This document shows, piece by piece, positions 35,120-46,689 of a stretch of DNA of 64,000 nucleotides. Source of the stretch: Scilla litardierei (taxonomy: Eukaryota; Streptophyta; Magnoliopsida; Asparagales; Asparagaceae). Where the stretch lies: positions 6,897,878 to 6,961,877 of the forward strand of contig CM061139.1 in NCBI GenBank assembly GCA_030789695.1. Reading direction: 5' to 3'. The first letter of the stretch is position 1; every line of letters starts with the position of its first letter. The position numbers and the translations under genes are program-made. The notes beneath the pieces are model-generated. The model searched no databases. It had not been told where the DNA came from and saw only the letters and a list, made by a program, of their open reading frames with translations.

Positions 35120-36932
35120 TGAGTATTGGTGTTTCATACCAATCTTATTTTGATGATGATCACAACATTATGTTGTTGCTAATGACTCTCATGTTTTAGT
35201 CTCTCAGTTTTATTTCAAGAATATCTTTCTTGGAGACTAATCACTTGGTGCAAGGATGGACATCAAGTGAAGAAGGACCATTGCTTGGACTCAAGGAGTG
35301 CCAAAGCTTGGAGATGATGGAGAGCAATCAAGGCATCAAGTTTGAAGACTTAGACTCTAAGGAAAGCATTGTAATCCATGTAATTTATTTTATTGCTTTC
35401 TCTCTCTTGTAAGTCTAGGATTAATGTAATGCCTTGTTAGATGGTTTACTCATTCATGCATATGCATTTAACCATCTTAGTGAGCCTTAGGATTATCATA
35501 GAATCCAACCCAAGAGGTTCACTTTGTCCAAAGACTCATTTGGAGTCTCTGGCTTTCCATCAGTCGCCTGCTGAAGGAAACACAGTCGACTGGGTGATTT
35601 CCAGTCGCCTGTAGATCCTTCTACAGTCGTCTCATATGCACAGCTCAAGTCAACATTTCAATTGACTCAAACTTGAGCTTTACGCACAGTCGACTACTGG
35701 TCAGTTTACAGTCGCCTGTATGTTTATAGTCTCCTGTAGATTAGTCATCAGTCGCCTGAGTAGCGTAAGTGCAATCTCTGCATCTCACTGTCGTTTCTCC
35801 ATCTTATTCAACAAACAACTGATTAAGGTTTTACAGTCACCTGACTAATAGACAGTCGACTGTATTATTGACATCAGTCGCCTGTGTGCTTATCTAGAGA
35901 AAGAGTGCAGCTCTCTGTTTTATTCCATCCCCTGCAACAGTCGCCTGCTGAAGAATTTACAGGCGCCTGTCCTGTTCTCAGTCGACTGTACTCTCTTCAT
36001 CAGTCGACTGTCCTGGCTCAGATTATAGCTGTTGGATATTTTCTAGCCGTTGATCAGTCGACTGTCTTTTGATCATCAGTCGACTGTTCCTGTCGTTTTT
36101 GCCCAGTTTCTAGCCGTTGCAGAATTGATTCTTTGACTGTTTTCTTGGGTTTTGGGGTTTGATATAGGGCTCATATATATATGAGTATGCTGCCATCTCT
36201 TATACTTCTTGATGCTATTGAATATCTCAAGAGATCTATAAGCAACTCACAAACTCCCTCAATTCCCTCTCAAGAGCTCTCATTTATCTTCATGCATTGA
36301 AGTCCAGCTCAAGGGAATTCATCTAAGTGCTCTCAAGCATATCTCAACACTTGGAGATCATGTTCCATGCCTTGCATCCATTTATGAGTAAGCATCTCAA
36401 GGCATAGGTAAGAGTATTTATTTTACTTGGTGAATTTGTAACTCTAATTCTCTGTGTGGTAATTAGCTCTTTCTCTCTTTGTGGGAGGTTATCTCTTTGT
36501 GGGATTAGGATACTCTCTTTGTGGGAGTAACTCTCTTTGTGGGAGTTTAGTGTCCTAGTGTAGGGCTAACCCTAATTCTCTGAGGGGGAGTTAGTGATTC
36601 TCTGTGTGAGAGTCTTGATCCTCGTGTAGGATTGGTTGGGTCCTTGTATAGGGCATAAATCCTCTTTGTGGGGTATCTCCTTGTGAGATTTGTATTCACT
36701 TCTCTGTGTGGGATTATAGTGAATATTGGTGTGGCTGGATGTACCCAAGTTTGGGGAACTAGTGTAAAACTTTGTGTTTGCGTTTGGATTGATTGTGTCA
36801 TTTAATTCCTCTTGCATTCATAATTCCGCATTTGCAAGTTTAATTTATATTGGACAATTTTATTGCCATTACACTATTCAACCCCCCTCTAGTGTGTGTT
36901 GTTAGTATTACAAGGGTAAGGCGATCCTTACA
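35120..36932 (+). repeat. S1 3' LTR (1813 bp, complete)
   Basis: TGAGTATTGG to CCTTACA. It contains sixteen CAGTCG(A/C)CTG-type sites (35561-36085), a palindromic TATA region (CTCATATATATATGAG, 36170-36185), repeated CTCTTTGTGGGAG-like phrases (36470-36545) and the C-tract typical of Sirevirus LTR ends. Confidence 0.9.
35561..36085 (+). promoter_or_regulatory. Array of CAGTCGMCTG motifs in S1 U3
   Basis: About sixteen sites in 525 bp, spaced 20-80 bp, alternating CAGTCGACTG (a perfect palindrome) and CAGTCGCCTG, with a few one-base variants. All lie upstream of the TATA region at 36170. Possible binding sites for a host factor. Confidence 0.65.
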
Positions 36933-37375
36933 TCACATGTCAGGTTTGAGCCTGATTTAGTTGCTGAGGACGACAGGTTGCTGATGTCCAATTTAAGGAT
37001 TCCGTTTCTACCCTTAGTCTCAGCAGGATGTTTCCTCTTATTTGTTTACTTTTAGTAGCTGTTGTTAGGTTGTTCGATGTGTAGCATCATTTCTTGTTGT
37101 AGTTTCGGCCATGCTTAGGTCTTTTTGCTTTCGGACTCTGTACTCCTTTTATGAATATTATTCTGTAATGTTTGGAATAAAAATCTGTTGATGTTGAATG
37201 TTGGATAATTTTATTTGTCTATCCCTCATTATTATTGTTGTTGTTTCGTCGTAATGCAAAGAACCTGATAATGGATTAAATTACCTGACGCGTATCAGAC
37301 TGTAGCTTCACAGCTCCAAGTCTGAGCGGACCTCTTTACGCCTCGCCTTCCATACTTGGGAAGCGGGGCGTGATA
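36933..37375 (+). repeat. Element B 5' LTR, part 2
   Basis: Resumes after S1 with TCACATGTCAGG and runs to GGGGCGTGATA (TGACA in the other copy). It includes a GATGT-GTA-GCATC hairpin (37078-37090) with a partly compensated stem, and a polyadenylation-like AATAAA (37169). Confidence 0.85.
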
Positions 37376-40300
37376 AGTTTTAGTGGTGGCCCATGCAGGT
37401 CCTATTTGCATCTGTGAAATATCGGAACAACAATAATAATAACAACATCCATTTAAATATTCGGAACATTCAAGTCATAAATTGAGTCTTACCTGAAGGT
37501 TTTCCCTTTCTTAGATGGTAGGAAGACTTAGATAGACGTCCAGGTTTGATGACTTAGTAGTCTCTCACCCAGCCCTGACCATATTAGATTCCTAGAGCTT
37601 TTCCTTTAGTCGTTCGCTTGGGTTCATCAAATTTTGGGCCCAGCAGAACGTAATCTTGACCCTCCTAGGACCCTTTCCTGATATCTCTAGTACAGTCTAG
37701 TTCATTAGAAAGTATTAGTGCTAAGTCCTCCTGATCTTTAGTCGGTCGGTAATTTGAACCCCCGATTCCTATCGTTTTCCTGATCATTGCACTTCTGTGT
37801 TATCGATCGTAGAATTCCATCATAGCTTTTCATAAATCATATCCTAGGCGTATACATCATGCGATCATTTTCTTGCCCTCGATTCACGTAATCGCTTCCT
37901 GAGGATTTTCGTTAATTTTTCGAATCTCTCCCATTGTAAATCCTGGTTTCTTTAAAAGTATTTTCAATATTATTTATTTTAAATTTCTCCCTAGTTTAAA
38001 GACTTTGAAAACATTTAGCATGAGCTTAAATTTCCTACACTTCAGTTGATTTAAATTCATTCTTTGAATTTCGAACTTTTGCCGAAATTATTAAATTACT
38101 GCCGTATAATATTTTCTAACCTATATCTTTAATGTTCGTGTGAATGTTTTACTTCTTTCTTATAATGATTTTTCAATAATCTAATAAACCATTTTTCTCT
38201 TATTATGTATATACGACTCAATCTTGTTTCGAACAACTCATTTTATCGACCTCCAAATATTTTTCTATGCAAAAGAGAACTCCAACTTTTGAAGTACAAC
38301 TGTTTTTATACTCTTCGTATTTTAACTTATGTCATTTATACACTATTTTCCTGTATCCTATAAGAGTATTATTACATCTTTCTTTCCCCACCTAAACATT
38401 CACAATTATATCCATGTTTCACCTAACCAAGCTATCTCCTTATCCTCGCCCTATCTGAACCCATTCTTTCCGATCTTGTTTTGTTACGCTATTTGATCTT
38501 GGTTTCCTTTCTCTTGCTTAGTCATCCTACTAGTGCTTGTCGTTGCTTATGTCAACTCTAGTTTAGTAGTGCGCCCATTGGTTTTGGGGATGTCGTCGTG
38601 GTGCATGTATATAAGTAGAGTGTGTGGACCTGTATGAGTATGCTACCCTTGATTGACTCTTGTGTTATGTATGTATACACATGTTATTCGCGACATATGT
38701 ATGAAGTTGTATGAATGGTAGTGCTTATATATATGTGTGGATAGATATACCACTTTAGGGATGTCTGTGTATATTAGAATTAGTGTTGGAATATATCTAC
38801 TAGTGGAGTATGTGGTTTGAAGATACTTGTAAATGCTTGAAATAGTATACTAGTAAGTCATGTGCGTGTTAGGTGTAATGATAATTTGTGTATTTATAGT
38901 AAATGTGCATGCCTATTATTTGATCTATATGTTAGTATGTATGAGCGTGTGCTCGTACGTAGATATGTGTGTACTTTGTCATGGGTAGATATATATACAT
39001 ACGGTGTGTGTATGTGTGATATATGTGTGGTAAGGAGTATGATTTTGTTTAGTGTTGCTTGCCTTTACAGGATGTTGTTTGTGTGCGTGTATACCGTGAG
39101 GTATACACGATTATTGTATGTCGTAACTATGTATGGATAGGTATATGTAGTAGGGTACTGATTATTTTTAATATTGCTAAGGCATGAATATACTACATGT
39201 ATGTGACTATACGATGAATGCATGTATTAGAAGGAGTATTATAATTATACGTGTGCTGATATATTTAATATTATTATAGTGTATAAAGTGATGGCATTAT
39301 GTGGGTGTTACCTGACTAAACATAAAGTGTGATTGATATTATGATACGTATGTGTTTATGTTGGTAGATATATATATAAGAGTGGTGTGTTGGTGTTGGT
39401 ATAATATCGTGTTATGCATATAGAGTATTCTGGTATGGGATTTTGAGTCTCACTCAAGCTTGAGTGGGTATACTCTAAGTATATTGTTACATATGTATGT
39501 GGTTTAAGTATAGTGCTATGAATATAATAATGGATGATGTATGTATAGTGATAGGATTGGTTGTGTCTGGTTGTGTTACGCACATGATTGTGGGTGGCTA
39601 TACCATTAAATAGTTATAGGTGTTGATCTTATAGTATAGTTATTTACTAAGGACTTACATGTTTGAATGTATATGTGCTGGCTAAACTAGGTGTGTAGTT
39701 GTGCTAAGTATATAGTGGTATGAGTGGTATGTATGAATGGTATATTAGCGTCTGTGGGTGTGTACCATGCACGGGTAAGTATGTGCTTAGTTATAGGTAT
39801 TTGTGACTATGGTATGTGTGGTGTGTCTTGAATATAGTTATAGGACTGTATGTGATGTGAATATATGGTGAAATATCTACATGCATTTGAATAACTATAT
39901 ATTTGTGAAATTATAGTAGTGGTGAATGTATATTAGGTATAGTAAACTCGATTTAATATTGTGTGGTGTGATTATATGTGTTGATATGTTTGGTATTGGA
40001 TGTATACTATGAGATATATGGAGTAGTATATACATGTTTGTTTGTACATAGGTAGTTATCTATATGTGAGTACTATGATCGTGTTTGCGAATGTAAAACT
40101 ATTTTTATGTATGTGTACCTTGGTTGTGATAAGTAAGTGATAGTTATATAAGGATGTACGTGACTATATGAATGATTGAAGTACGTGTATGATTTTGAAT
40201 GTCTATGATAGGTATAAGTATAGAATGTGTATATATAAACATGGTTGTAGTGCTAATGTTTGACTATCTAGTGCATGTATGAGCACTTGTAGTGACTATA

Positions 40301-40406
40301 CCTGGTTTGAATTATAATGTGATATGATTGGGGTAGTTACTAGAGTGGCTAGATATATTTATAGTTAGAAAGTCCGAGGACGGACTTTATTCTAAGGTGG
40401 GTAGGA
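37376..40406 (+). mobile_element. Non-coding interior of element B
   Basis: No gag or pol. Primer-binding-like TGGTGGCCCATGCAGG is at 37384-37399. From about 38580 to 40370 the sequence is T, A and G with few C, mirrored by the G-poor plus strand of inverted C. The 16 bp palindrome CACTCAAGCTTGAGTG is at 39451-39466. The AAAGTCCG/CGGACTTT hairpin is at 40369-40388 and the polypurine tract AAGGTGGGTAGGA at 40394-40406. Confidence 0.82.
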
Positions 40407-43370
40407 TGTCACGGTCTCTTTTCGATCGTACGTTTTTCGTGTGCGTACTTTTGTTCGTACGCGTATTTATTTCGACCTCTTCTTGTATCCAAACCGTATG
40501 ATGTGATATGTCATTGTGACCCTCTGAGAGAGTACTTATTTGTGGGATTTTTCGTGAATGTCATTTCACGGGTCATTCTTCCACAAAACAACTTTGTTTG
40601 AAGGGGTGTCATAACTTTAGACTTCGTCGTTTGATCTTTCTATTTTTAGTCCCGATTTCCGATAACCTAGCTCGTGACCGATCATCGTAGCCTTGATTCT
40701 CTCGTCGACACGGTCATCCTGATATTCTTATTGTATTTTTCGGACACCGTTTAGTTGGCCTTTCACACTAATCATCTCCAAACTATTATTAGTCTAGACT
40801 AATTCAGGGATCAACACTAATTAAGCCTAATTAAATCATTTCCCTAAGTCATCATACGTAACATCACATGATATACTTCTAGGCTATTCGCCACACAATC
40901 TCTACCCTCTCCCTCTCTCACACCCTCTCTCCATCAAGCCTAAGTGTACCACACTTCTATACCCATATATCAAAACAAATTTCTTACTCTCACCAAATTT
41001 GGCTATTCATCATCCCATATTAAACTAATTCCACTCCCTCCCTCTCACATACTCTCTCTTCAATCATCTAATTATACCCCTTTTCAACACCCATATAGCA
41101 AAACCCGTCCCCAAGAAAACAACTCACGCGAGAGCTCCTCTATGGCTTTTCTATCAGCCGCCACATCTCCTTCCCAAGTCCGACTGCCGCACCTCCCTCT
41201 CCGGTGATCGTATCTGGCCAAGACCACCGGCCACCCCCTCTACACAAGATCCGACAGCCCTATGATTGCCGTACTCCTTGCCGCCACCAGTATATAAACC
41301 CCACACCCTCACAAACGCCGGTCACCCCCACTTCCAAGCTATCGCCGGCCAACATGGGACCGCTGGAGCTCCCCTTTGCCCTTGCCGTTCACCCCCACTT
41401 CCCTTCTGCGCCATTTCCGCTGGCCACCCAGCACCAGGCCACGTGCAAACACCCCTGCCTGTTATCTCTTCGCCCTTAAACTGTCATTTCACCTGCAGTT
41501 GCTCCTCCATGCAACCCCTAGCTGCCGGTGATCTCTTCCCCTACCATACCTTGCCGCGCCCTGACCCACACTAGATCCGGCCATCTACTTGCAGGCCGCA
41601 CCACCCATCTCCCTCCATCGCGCAAAAAAGCCCCATTTCTCCCAAAACAACCCTCTTCGTCCACTTGCCATGTTCCCCATTGTGCCATTGTCACGCACAA
41701 ACCGACAGTAGGCCGTAGAACATGCTGCCCACTGTCTACATCTTCCTGACGCCGTAGAACATCGTACGGCTGTCCTCCCCCTCCGCGTCGCTGTTCAGTG
41801 ATCGTACCGCTACTTGGCTAACCGTCGTTCGTTGTCGTTGTCGTCCGCCGTTGACATTGATCGCTGCTGTGCAGTGGATCGTCGCACGCTTCTGTTAATT
41901 TAACCCCCGACGTCGCTACCCGACGTCAGTGTAGCTCTCGCGTCATGTTAAAGTATACCTGAACCGTAGGAACCCACACCCGCATGTTAACAGGATAAAA
42001 ACTGTGTTTTCATTGCTTTGGTAACTCACTAATCAAAGATTAATAATATGGTATAGTAGGCTGGGCGTTGATTGATCACTTAGGAGATATCTAGACTCTT
42101 TGGTCGTGTGACTTGCAGCACGTCTCTTTCAGGCAAGTGAAACTTGCATAGTAACTTGTTTAGGCCGTGTTTTAGGTGAATTTGTGTACTAGCGTAAAAG
42201 AGACTAGGCGATGAAATGATAGTCGCCTAGATGCCCTTACTAGATCTAGCTTGACAACGAAGCTAGATCTAACACCCTTGCTATGCTATCATTTCATGCT
42301 GCATGTCACGTTTACTTTCAAAATTACTTGTACACCCTTTTAACTGCTTATTGCCATGGTCATGCATCTTGCCATGTCATTTCATGCATCAACTTGCTTT
42401 ATCATGAATGTGTAGCACACTCTATTTTTAAATGTAAGCTGCGGCGAGTAGGATCTTGACTCATACACATTGATTGAGGCTAGGCACCTGCTTTGCGGGC
42501 ACAACCCTATGCCAAACCAAAAACACTTCCTGGCTCGTGATCCAGAAACGAGCTCAGTGTTGTTGGGAAACCAACGCTCAATACACGTGGAGCGGTAGGG
42601 TTAAGCGATCACTTGAGCGTAGAAGTGTGACCATACAGCCACTTCAGCCAAAAGGCGTAAACCATGTGCACATCATGAATACAAGTTAATCATGGAATAG
42701 TGAATATTGTTTAGTAGCTCTCGCTACGACGTGTCGTGCATTGCAAGTATCATGTTCATGTTTAAACTGCTGCATTCATTAAGATATCACGTCATGTCAT
42801 CATTATTTTAGAACTTCTAACCTGCATTTACATTATAACTGATGTGCTTTACGTTTCCTTGCGCAAAAATCCCTTTTTCCTCTTTGGAGATTTTTACTGA
42901 CATGTGCCCTTTTCTCTTTGGGTGTCACATGTCAGGTTTGAGCCTGATTTAGTTGCTGAGGATGACAGATTACTGACGTCCAGTTTGAGGATTCCATTTC
43001 TACCCTCAGTCTCAGCAGGAGGTTCCCTCTTAGTTGTTGTTTACTTTTAGTAGCTACTGTTAGGTTGTTCGGTACGTAGCACCATTTCTTATTGTAGTTT
43101 CGGCCATGCTTAGGCCTTTTTGCTTTCGGACTCTGTACTCCTTTTATGAATATTACTCTGTAATGTTTGGAATAGAAATCTGTTGATGTTGAATGTTGGA
43201 TAATTTTATTTGTCTATCCCTCATTATTATTGTTGTTGTTTCGTCCTAATGCAAAGAACCCGATAATGGATTAAATTACCAGACGCTTATCAGACTGTAG
43301 CTTCACAGCTCCAAGTCTGAGCAGACCTCTTCACGTCTCGCCTTCCATACTTGGGAAGCGGGACGTGACA
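40407..43370 (+). repeat. Element B 3' LTR (2964 bp, complete)
   Basis: TGTCACGGTC to GGGACGTGACA, uninterrupted. It carries the intact cassette (42133-42270), a GGTAC-GTA-GCACC hairpin (43071-43083) and a CT-rich leader. TSD CGGCC follows at 43371. Confidence 0.88.
42133..42270 (+). other. Hairpin cassette in B 3' LTR (all stems intact)
   Basis: H0 42133-42147. H1 42204-42230 pairs CTAGGCGA with TCGCCTAG around TGAAATGATAG. H2 42242-42270 pairs AGATCTAGCTT with AAGCTAGATCT around GACAACG. Confidence 0.8.
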
Positions 43371-43375
43371 CGGCC

Positions 43376-43428
43376 CATGCGGACCTTCGTCTCGTCCTTG
43401 CACCCGTTTTGGAAAGCGAGGCGTGACA
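43376..43428 (+). repeat. Element A 3' LTR, part 2
   Basis: The last 53 bp match 12776-12828 of the 5' LTR and end GGCGTGACA. TSD GAACG follows at 43429-43433. Confidence 0.88.
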
Positions 43429-43433
43429 GAACG

Positions 43434-44020
43434 TTTGAGGATTTCCTCCGACTCCCTCCTCTCGTTGTTGGCTGTAAAATTATGGTGGTTAGGGCCCTGA
43501 GTGACTTGGTCTATTACCTGCTCTAGGATGCTACAGGCGGCTCGTCCATTGTTGGATGGACTAAGACCTCCCTGGTGTCAGAATGCACGGTTGTTGTTCC
43601 CCATCTCCCCATTCCGGTGAGTTGTAGGTGTTGTAGTCAGTGGTGCATTCTCCTATCGATCTACCCTTGGATCTCTAGGATCCCTATAAGCAGTAGCCTA
43701 CCTCGTAGGTGATAGATTGGAGGCAGTGACGGCTCATTTGCAGGTGGCAGGCATCCAATGCTTTGCTGCACCGCGACGGCCAATACACTGATGCTCTTTT
43801 CGACCTTCTCAACAAATCGATTGAATTGTTCCTGAGACACTTTGGGTTCTTTGGCCCCTCTGATGAAGACACGGATTTCGAAATGTCTTCGACTTGAATG
43901 CTGCTTGCATTCTGGTTTTCAGTTTGACCAAGATTTGGTCCGGGGTTGCTGGGTTTAGCCGACATTACTACTGTGATGCTTCGGGATGTCGACTGATGTT
44001 TCCCACAGACGGTGCCAATT
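43434..44020 (-). pseudogene. Element Z gag N-terminal part and primer-binding region
   Basis: On the minus strand the primer-binding region AATTGGCACCGTCTGTGGGA starts at 44019, next to the LTR. An ATG at 43965 opens M-S-A-K-P-S-N-P-G. A frameshift near 43850 leads to an alternate frame reading S-Q-E-Q-F-N-R-F-V-E-K-V-E-K-S and a proline-rich tail that runs on towards the A junction. The core domain lies at 8971-9614 on the other side of A. The same primer-binding style (TGGCGC-TGTCTGTGGGAA) is seen in T, supporting the Tat lineage. Confidence 0.7.
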
Positions 44021-44644
44021 GTTAAGGCCAAAAATGGCGATAACTGTATCGAGGCTGACATGGACTCTTCTGTCGAGGTGGAGTCTCATCAGCCAGTTGT
44101 GTGGCACCCTGATTAGTAGAACCAGGGTCGTTGGTAGATGGAATTAGTATGTGACAATTGTTCGACCCTCTGAGCGGATCGAGTCTTAAACGAACGTTAA
44201 TAGAGATACGACCCTCATGTTGAATCATCCTATGAGCTTCCTGTATCACAAAGGAACATTTGGGGGGTCGGATCTGGGTCCCAACCCAAATCCCCTCTGA
44301 TGCTTAAGTTAGTATGGGAACTTAAGAGAGAGCTTGGAGCTGCCGAGATCGACCCACGAAGGATCGTCTCGAGTCAGTCGTCGCAAGCTATTTGGGGAAG
44401 GAAATATTAAGTGGGGTATAGAATGTCAGAGTGCTAAGTTTCGTACCGCCCTTGTTTTGTTCATCTCCAGTGTATTTATAGACCTCCGAGGTCTCTTTAG
44501 TGACATTAGGAGGATAACGGTCACCAATTATGGCCTCACGATCCTCCCCCCTTAATAGGGGTAACCATCGCATACGTCCCCGCTATTTATGAGCTTCCTT
44601 CAATCCCACGTTCGATGGGTGAAAGTGCAACGGGCGAATGGCAC
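44021..44644 (-). repeat. Element Z 5' LTR (right boundary approximate)
   Basis: On the minus strand it ends CCTTAACA at 44021, right before the primer-binding region. A TATA box (CTATAAATAC) is at 44481-44472. The start is placed at TGTGCCATTC (44644) because it begins with TG and gives a plausible ~620 bp LTR; no second copy is in the window to confirm it. Confidence 0.55.
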
Positions 44645-46689
44645 AGATCGTTGAATGATCCATTTACCACCCTTTCTTTCGTATTGTAGTCTAAGAGTCA
44701 AAATATACTATGATGGTTCTGTTGGTTTCTATATTTATCTCGTCTATGATTCAACAATCCCAAAGTTTCATTTTGATATCTGTAATGTTTTTTCAATTTT
44801 TCTTTTTGACTCATCAATGAATCCGCTGCATAGTAATTTGTTTTCACGTAATAAATTAACCCCACCATTAACTACTTCATTTTCATTTATTAATTTCATA
44901 GTAATAGAAATACATGTCATATCGATTCAGAATTTGTAACTTGCTATCATCTTGCCTAGCAGGCAAAGATTTCCTTGTGCGGAAAGACTGATTCCTTCTA
45001 TAAGAACGGTGTGTTCCGAGGTGTGAAGGGGGAGAGAAGAGATTGGGCTTTGACTGAATTGGCTTCTTCATGGGTTTTATGGGCTTTGATCGCCCACTAA
45101 ACGAATCCCTCAAGAGCCGGCCCAATGATGCAAGAGATGTGGATGGCCAATTCAATGTGCAATGTGCAGCCATATGCCTTAGTTATATTATTTTTCACCT
45201 AATGATGCTTAAACATTGCTACTGATCTTATGACATTTTGATATGTGTCCATATCTTTCTGCGTGCTGCTATAATTTTTACTTAATGCGTACAACAGGCA
45301 AAAAAATTTCTTGTTATGCGTGTTGAGCAATTTTGGTCTGTGAATCAAGTTATACTGGTGAGTTATTTCGGTCTGTGCATCACATTTTACTCACCACGCA
45401 CAACATGTAATTTTTGACAAGGGTATTTTCTGGAATTTTGAGCATGGCAGTTTTGTGATTTGTCGAAAAAATTTGTCGGCCGTGCATAGAGTAAAATGGT
45501 AGGTGCTAGAAACAACCTGTGCACATAGTGTACATGGAAAAAAGCCCACGAACAGGAGGCGGGGAACATGCACAACCGAAAAGGAGTGAGTGGTGTGTGT
45601 GTTTCGTCGGGGACAAAGGGTGAAAAGCAGGGGATAAACTGCAGAAAAACTTTGGGGGGGAGTACATAAATCCCAATGGCAAGCTTGTAATTCATGTGAA
45701 TGGAGGGCTGTTATTTGGGTGCTCCACAACCACAACCCAAACCAAACCCAACTCCCCACCCCCATGGGGGTTGATGTTGCACCTCTCTCCATTTGCTACA
45801 TGGGACACAGGGTGCCACATGGGTTTCTCTTAGTAGGACAAACATCTTGTCAACATCTCTCTAACGTATAAACGATGTCAGTTAAAAGACATCCTTATTG
45901 TCTTTGTGAGGTGGTGGCCAATCCTAGGAAGAAAGGAGAATTGCTATGCACACAGGCCAAATTGCTTTAGACACTTTCCATTTATTTACAGAACTTTACA
46001 AGTTTACCATTCAATTTTTATACTTATCACACACATAGCAAAATCATCATCCTCCCCGTCATCGCATCTGCTATTCCTCCTCATGTCGCAGATGCCTCCT
46101 CTTTTCCTCATTGTCCTCTGCTTCTTCATATCCCTCTAAAGCTCCAACATGGTCGATGAAGCCCCCCCTCCTCTTCATCTTCTTCATCCTCTATTAAAAA
46201 TTAACAATCATGTACAATCGTGATCGATGGTGAAAAGGAGAAGATGACGATGCTGATGCTGATGATACTGAGGCGGTACTCCCTCCTCCTCTTCATCTTA
46301 TTCAGTCTCTTCAACTAAAAATAATCTACAAACATTGACGAGGAGGAGGATGACGATGATGATGAGATGGGGAGGAAAGGGAGGAGGTATCGAGAGGCGT
46401 CGATGGCGATGAAGATGTCTTGGGGATTTTCGAGAGAAAAGGATATAGAATAAATTGGTAATTTGAAAACTAAGACGTTTATGTAAAGTAAAAGAGAATA
46501 ATGGCTATCATAGGATATCAGAGCTATTGTCTCATATGCGGCTTTAAAAACTCCACACACTCTTATTTTTTTGAATGATCAGAACAATTCATTTTGATTT
46601 TCAAATCCTAAAATCCTAAAATACCAAATGTCATGTAAACACAAGGGGTTTTGCTTGTTCATCCACTGATTCGGGTTGAATATTGCATA
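44645..46689. other. Unassigned region, no supported gene
   Basis: AT-rich non-coding sequence. ORFs at 44883-45173 and 45387-45792 (minus) show no domain. A GA/CT-rich stretch (about 46020-46400) contains two diverged copies of a segment mixing CCTCCTCTTCATCTT and GATGACGATG phrases. Possibly old host intergenic DNA or decayed elements. Confidence 0.5.

Larger units (their letters stand above)
20380..36932 (+). mobile_element. Element S1: Sirevirus-type copia reduced to gag, split by S2
   Basis: Partial 5' LTR 20380-21762, initiator-Met primer-binding site, gag in two pieces (21796-22217 and 32580-34198), a 0.9 kb tail with several internal polypurine tracts, and 3' LTR 35120-36932. No protease, integrase or RT is present between gag and the tail. 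The repeated GGGGGAG tracts before the 3' LTR and the CACTATTCACCCC...CTCTAGTG LTR ending are Sirevirus features. S1 is a gag-only, non-autonomous derivative. Confidence 0.85.
17800..43370 (+). mobile_element. Element B: LARD-type non-coding LTR element carrying S1 and S2
   Basis: 5' LTR 17800-20379 plus 36933-37375, interior 37376-40406, 3' LTR 40407-43370, with TSD CGGCC. The interior has no protein domain and is collinear with the interior of C in the opposite orientation. LTRs differ at several percent, older than C. It shares LTR ends, hairpin cassette, primer-binding-like segment and polypurine-tract hairpin with the Tekay/Del group, so proteins were probably supplied by such an element. 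Confidence 0.87.
9615..43428 (+). mobile_element. Element A: Tekay/Del chromovirus with pol but no gag, carrying nested B, S1 and S2
   Basis: The boundaries are set by 5 bp TSDs and TG...CA LTR ends. Own sequence: 5' LTR 9615-12828, interior 12829-16364, 3' LTR 16365-17799 plus 43376-43428; B and its passengers occupy 17800-43370. The interior is only 3.5 kb. Protease begins about 90 bp after the LTR, so the gag expected in this lineage is missing. The C-terminal chromodomain identifies a chromovirus, and the domain order PR-RT-RH-IN-chromodomain is standard. Stops in pol and structural differences between the two LTRs show it is old and dead. Confidence 0.88.

Noticed and set aside
44883..45173. 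96-codon minus-strand ORF
   Set aside because: No domain; biased composition and no further support.
45387..45792. Two overlapping minus-strand ORFs
   Set aside because: No recognisable domain, no promoter or neighbour support, and surrounding DNA looks non-coding.
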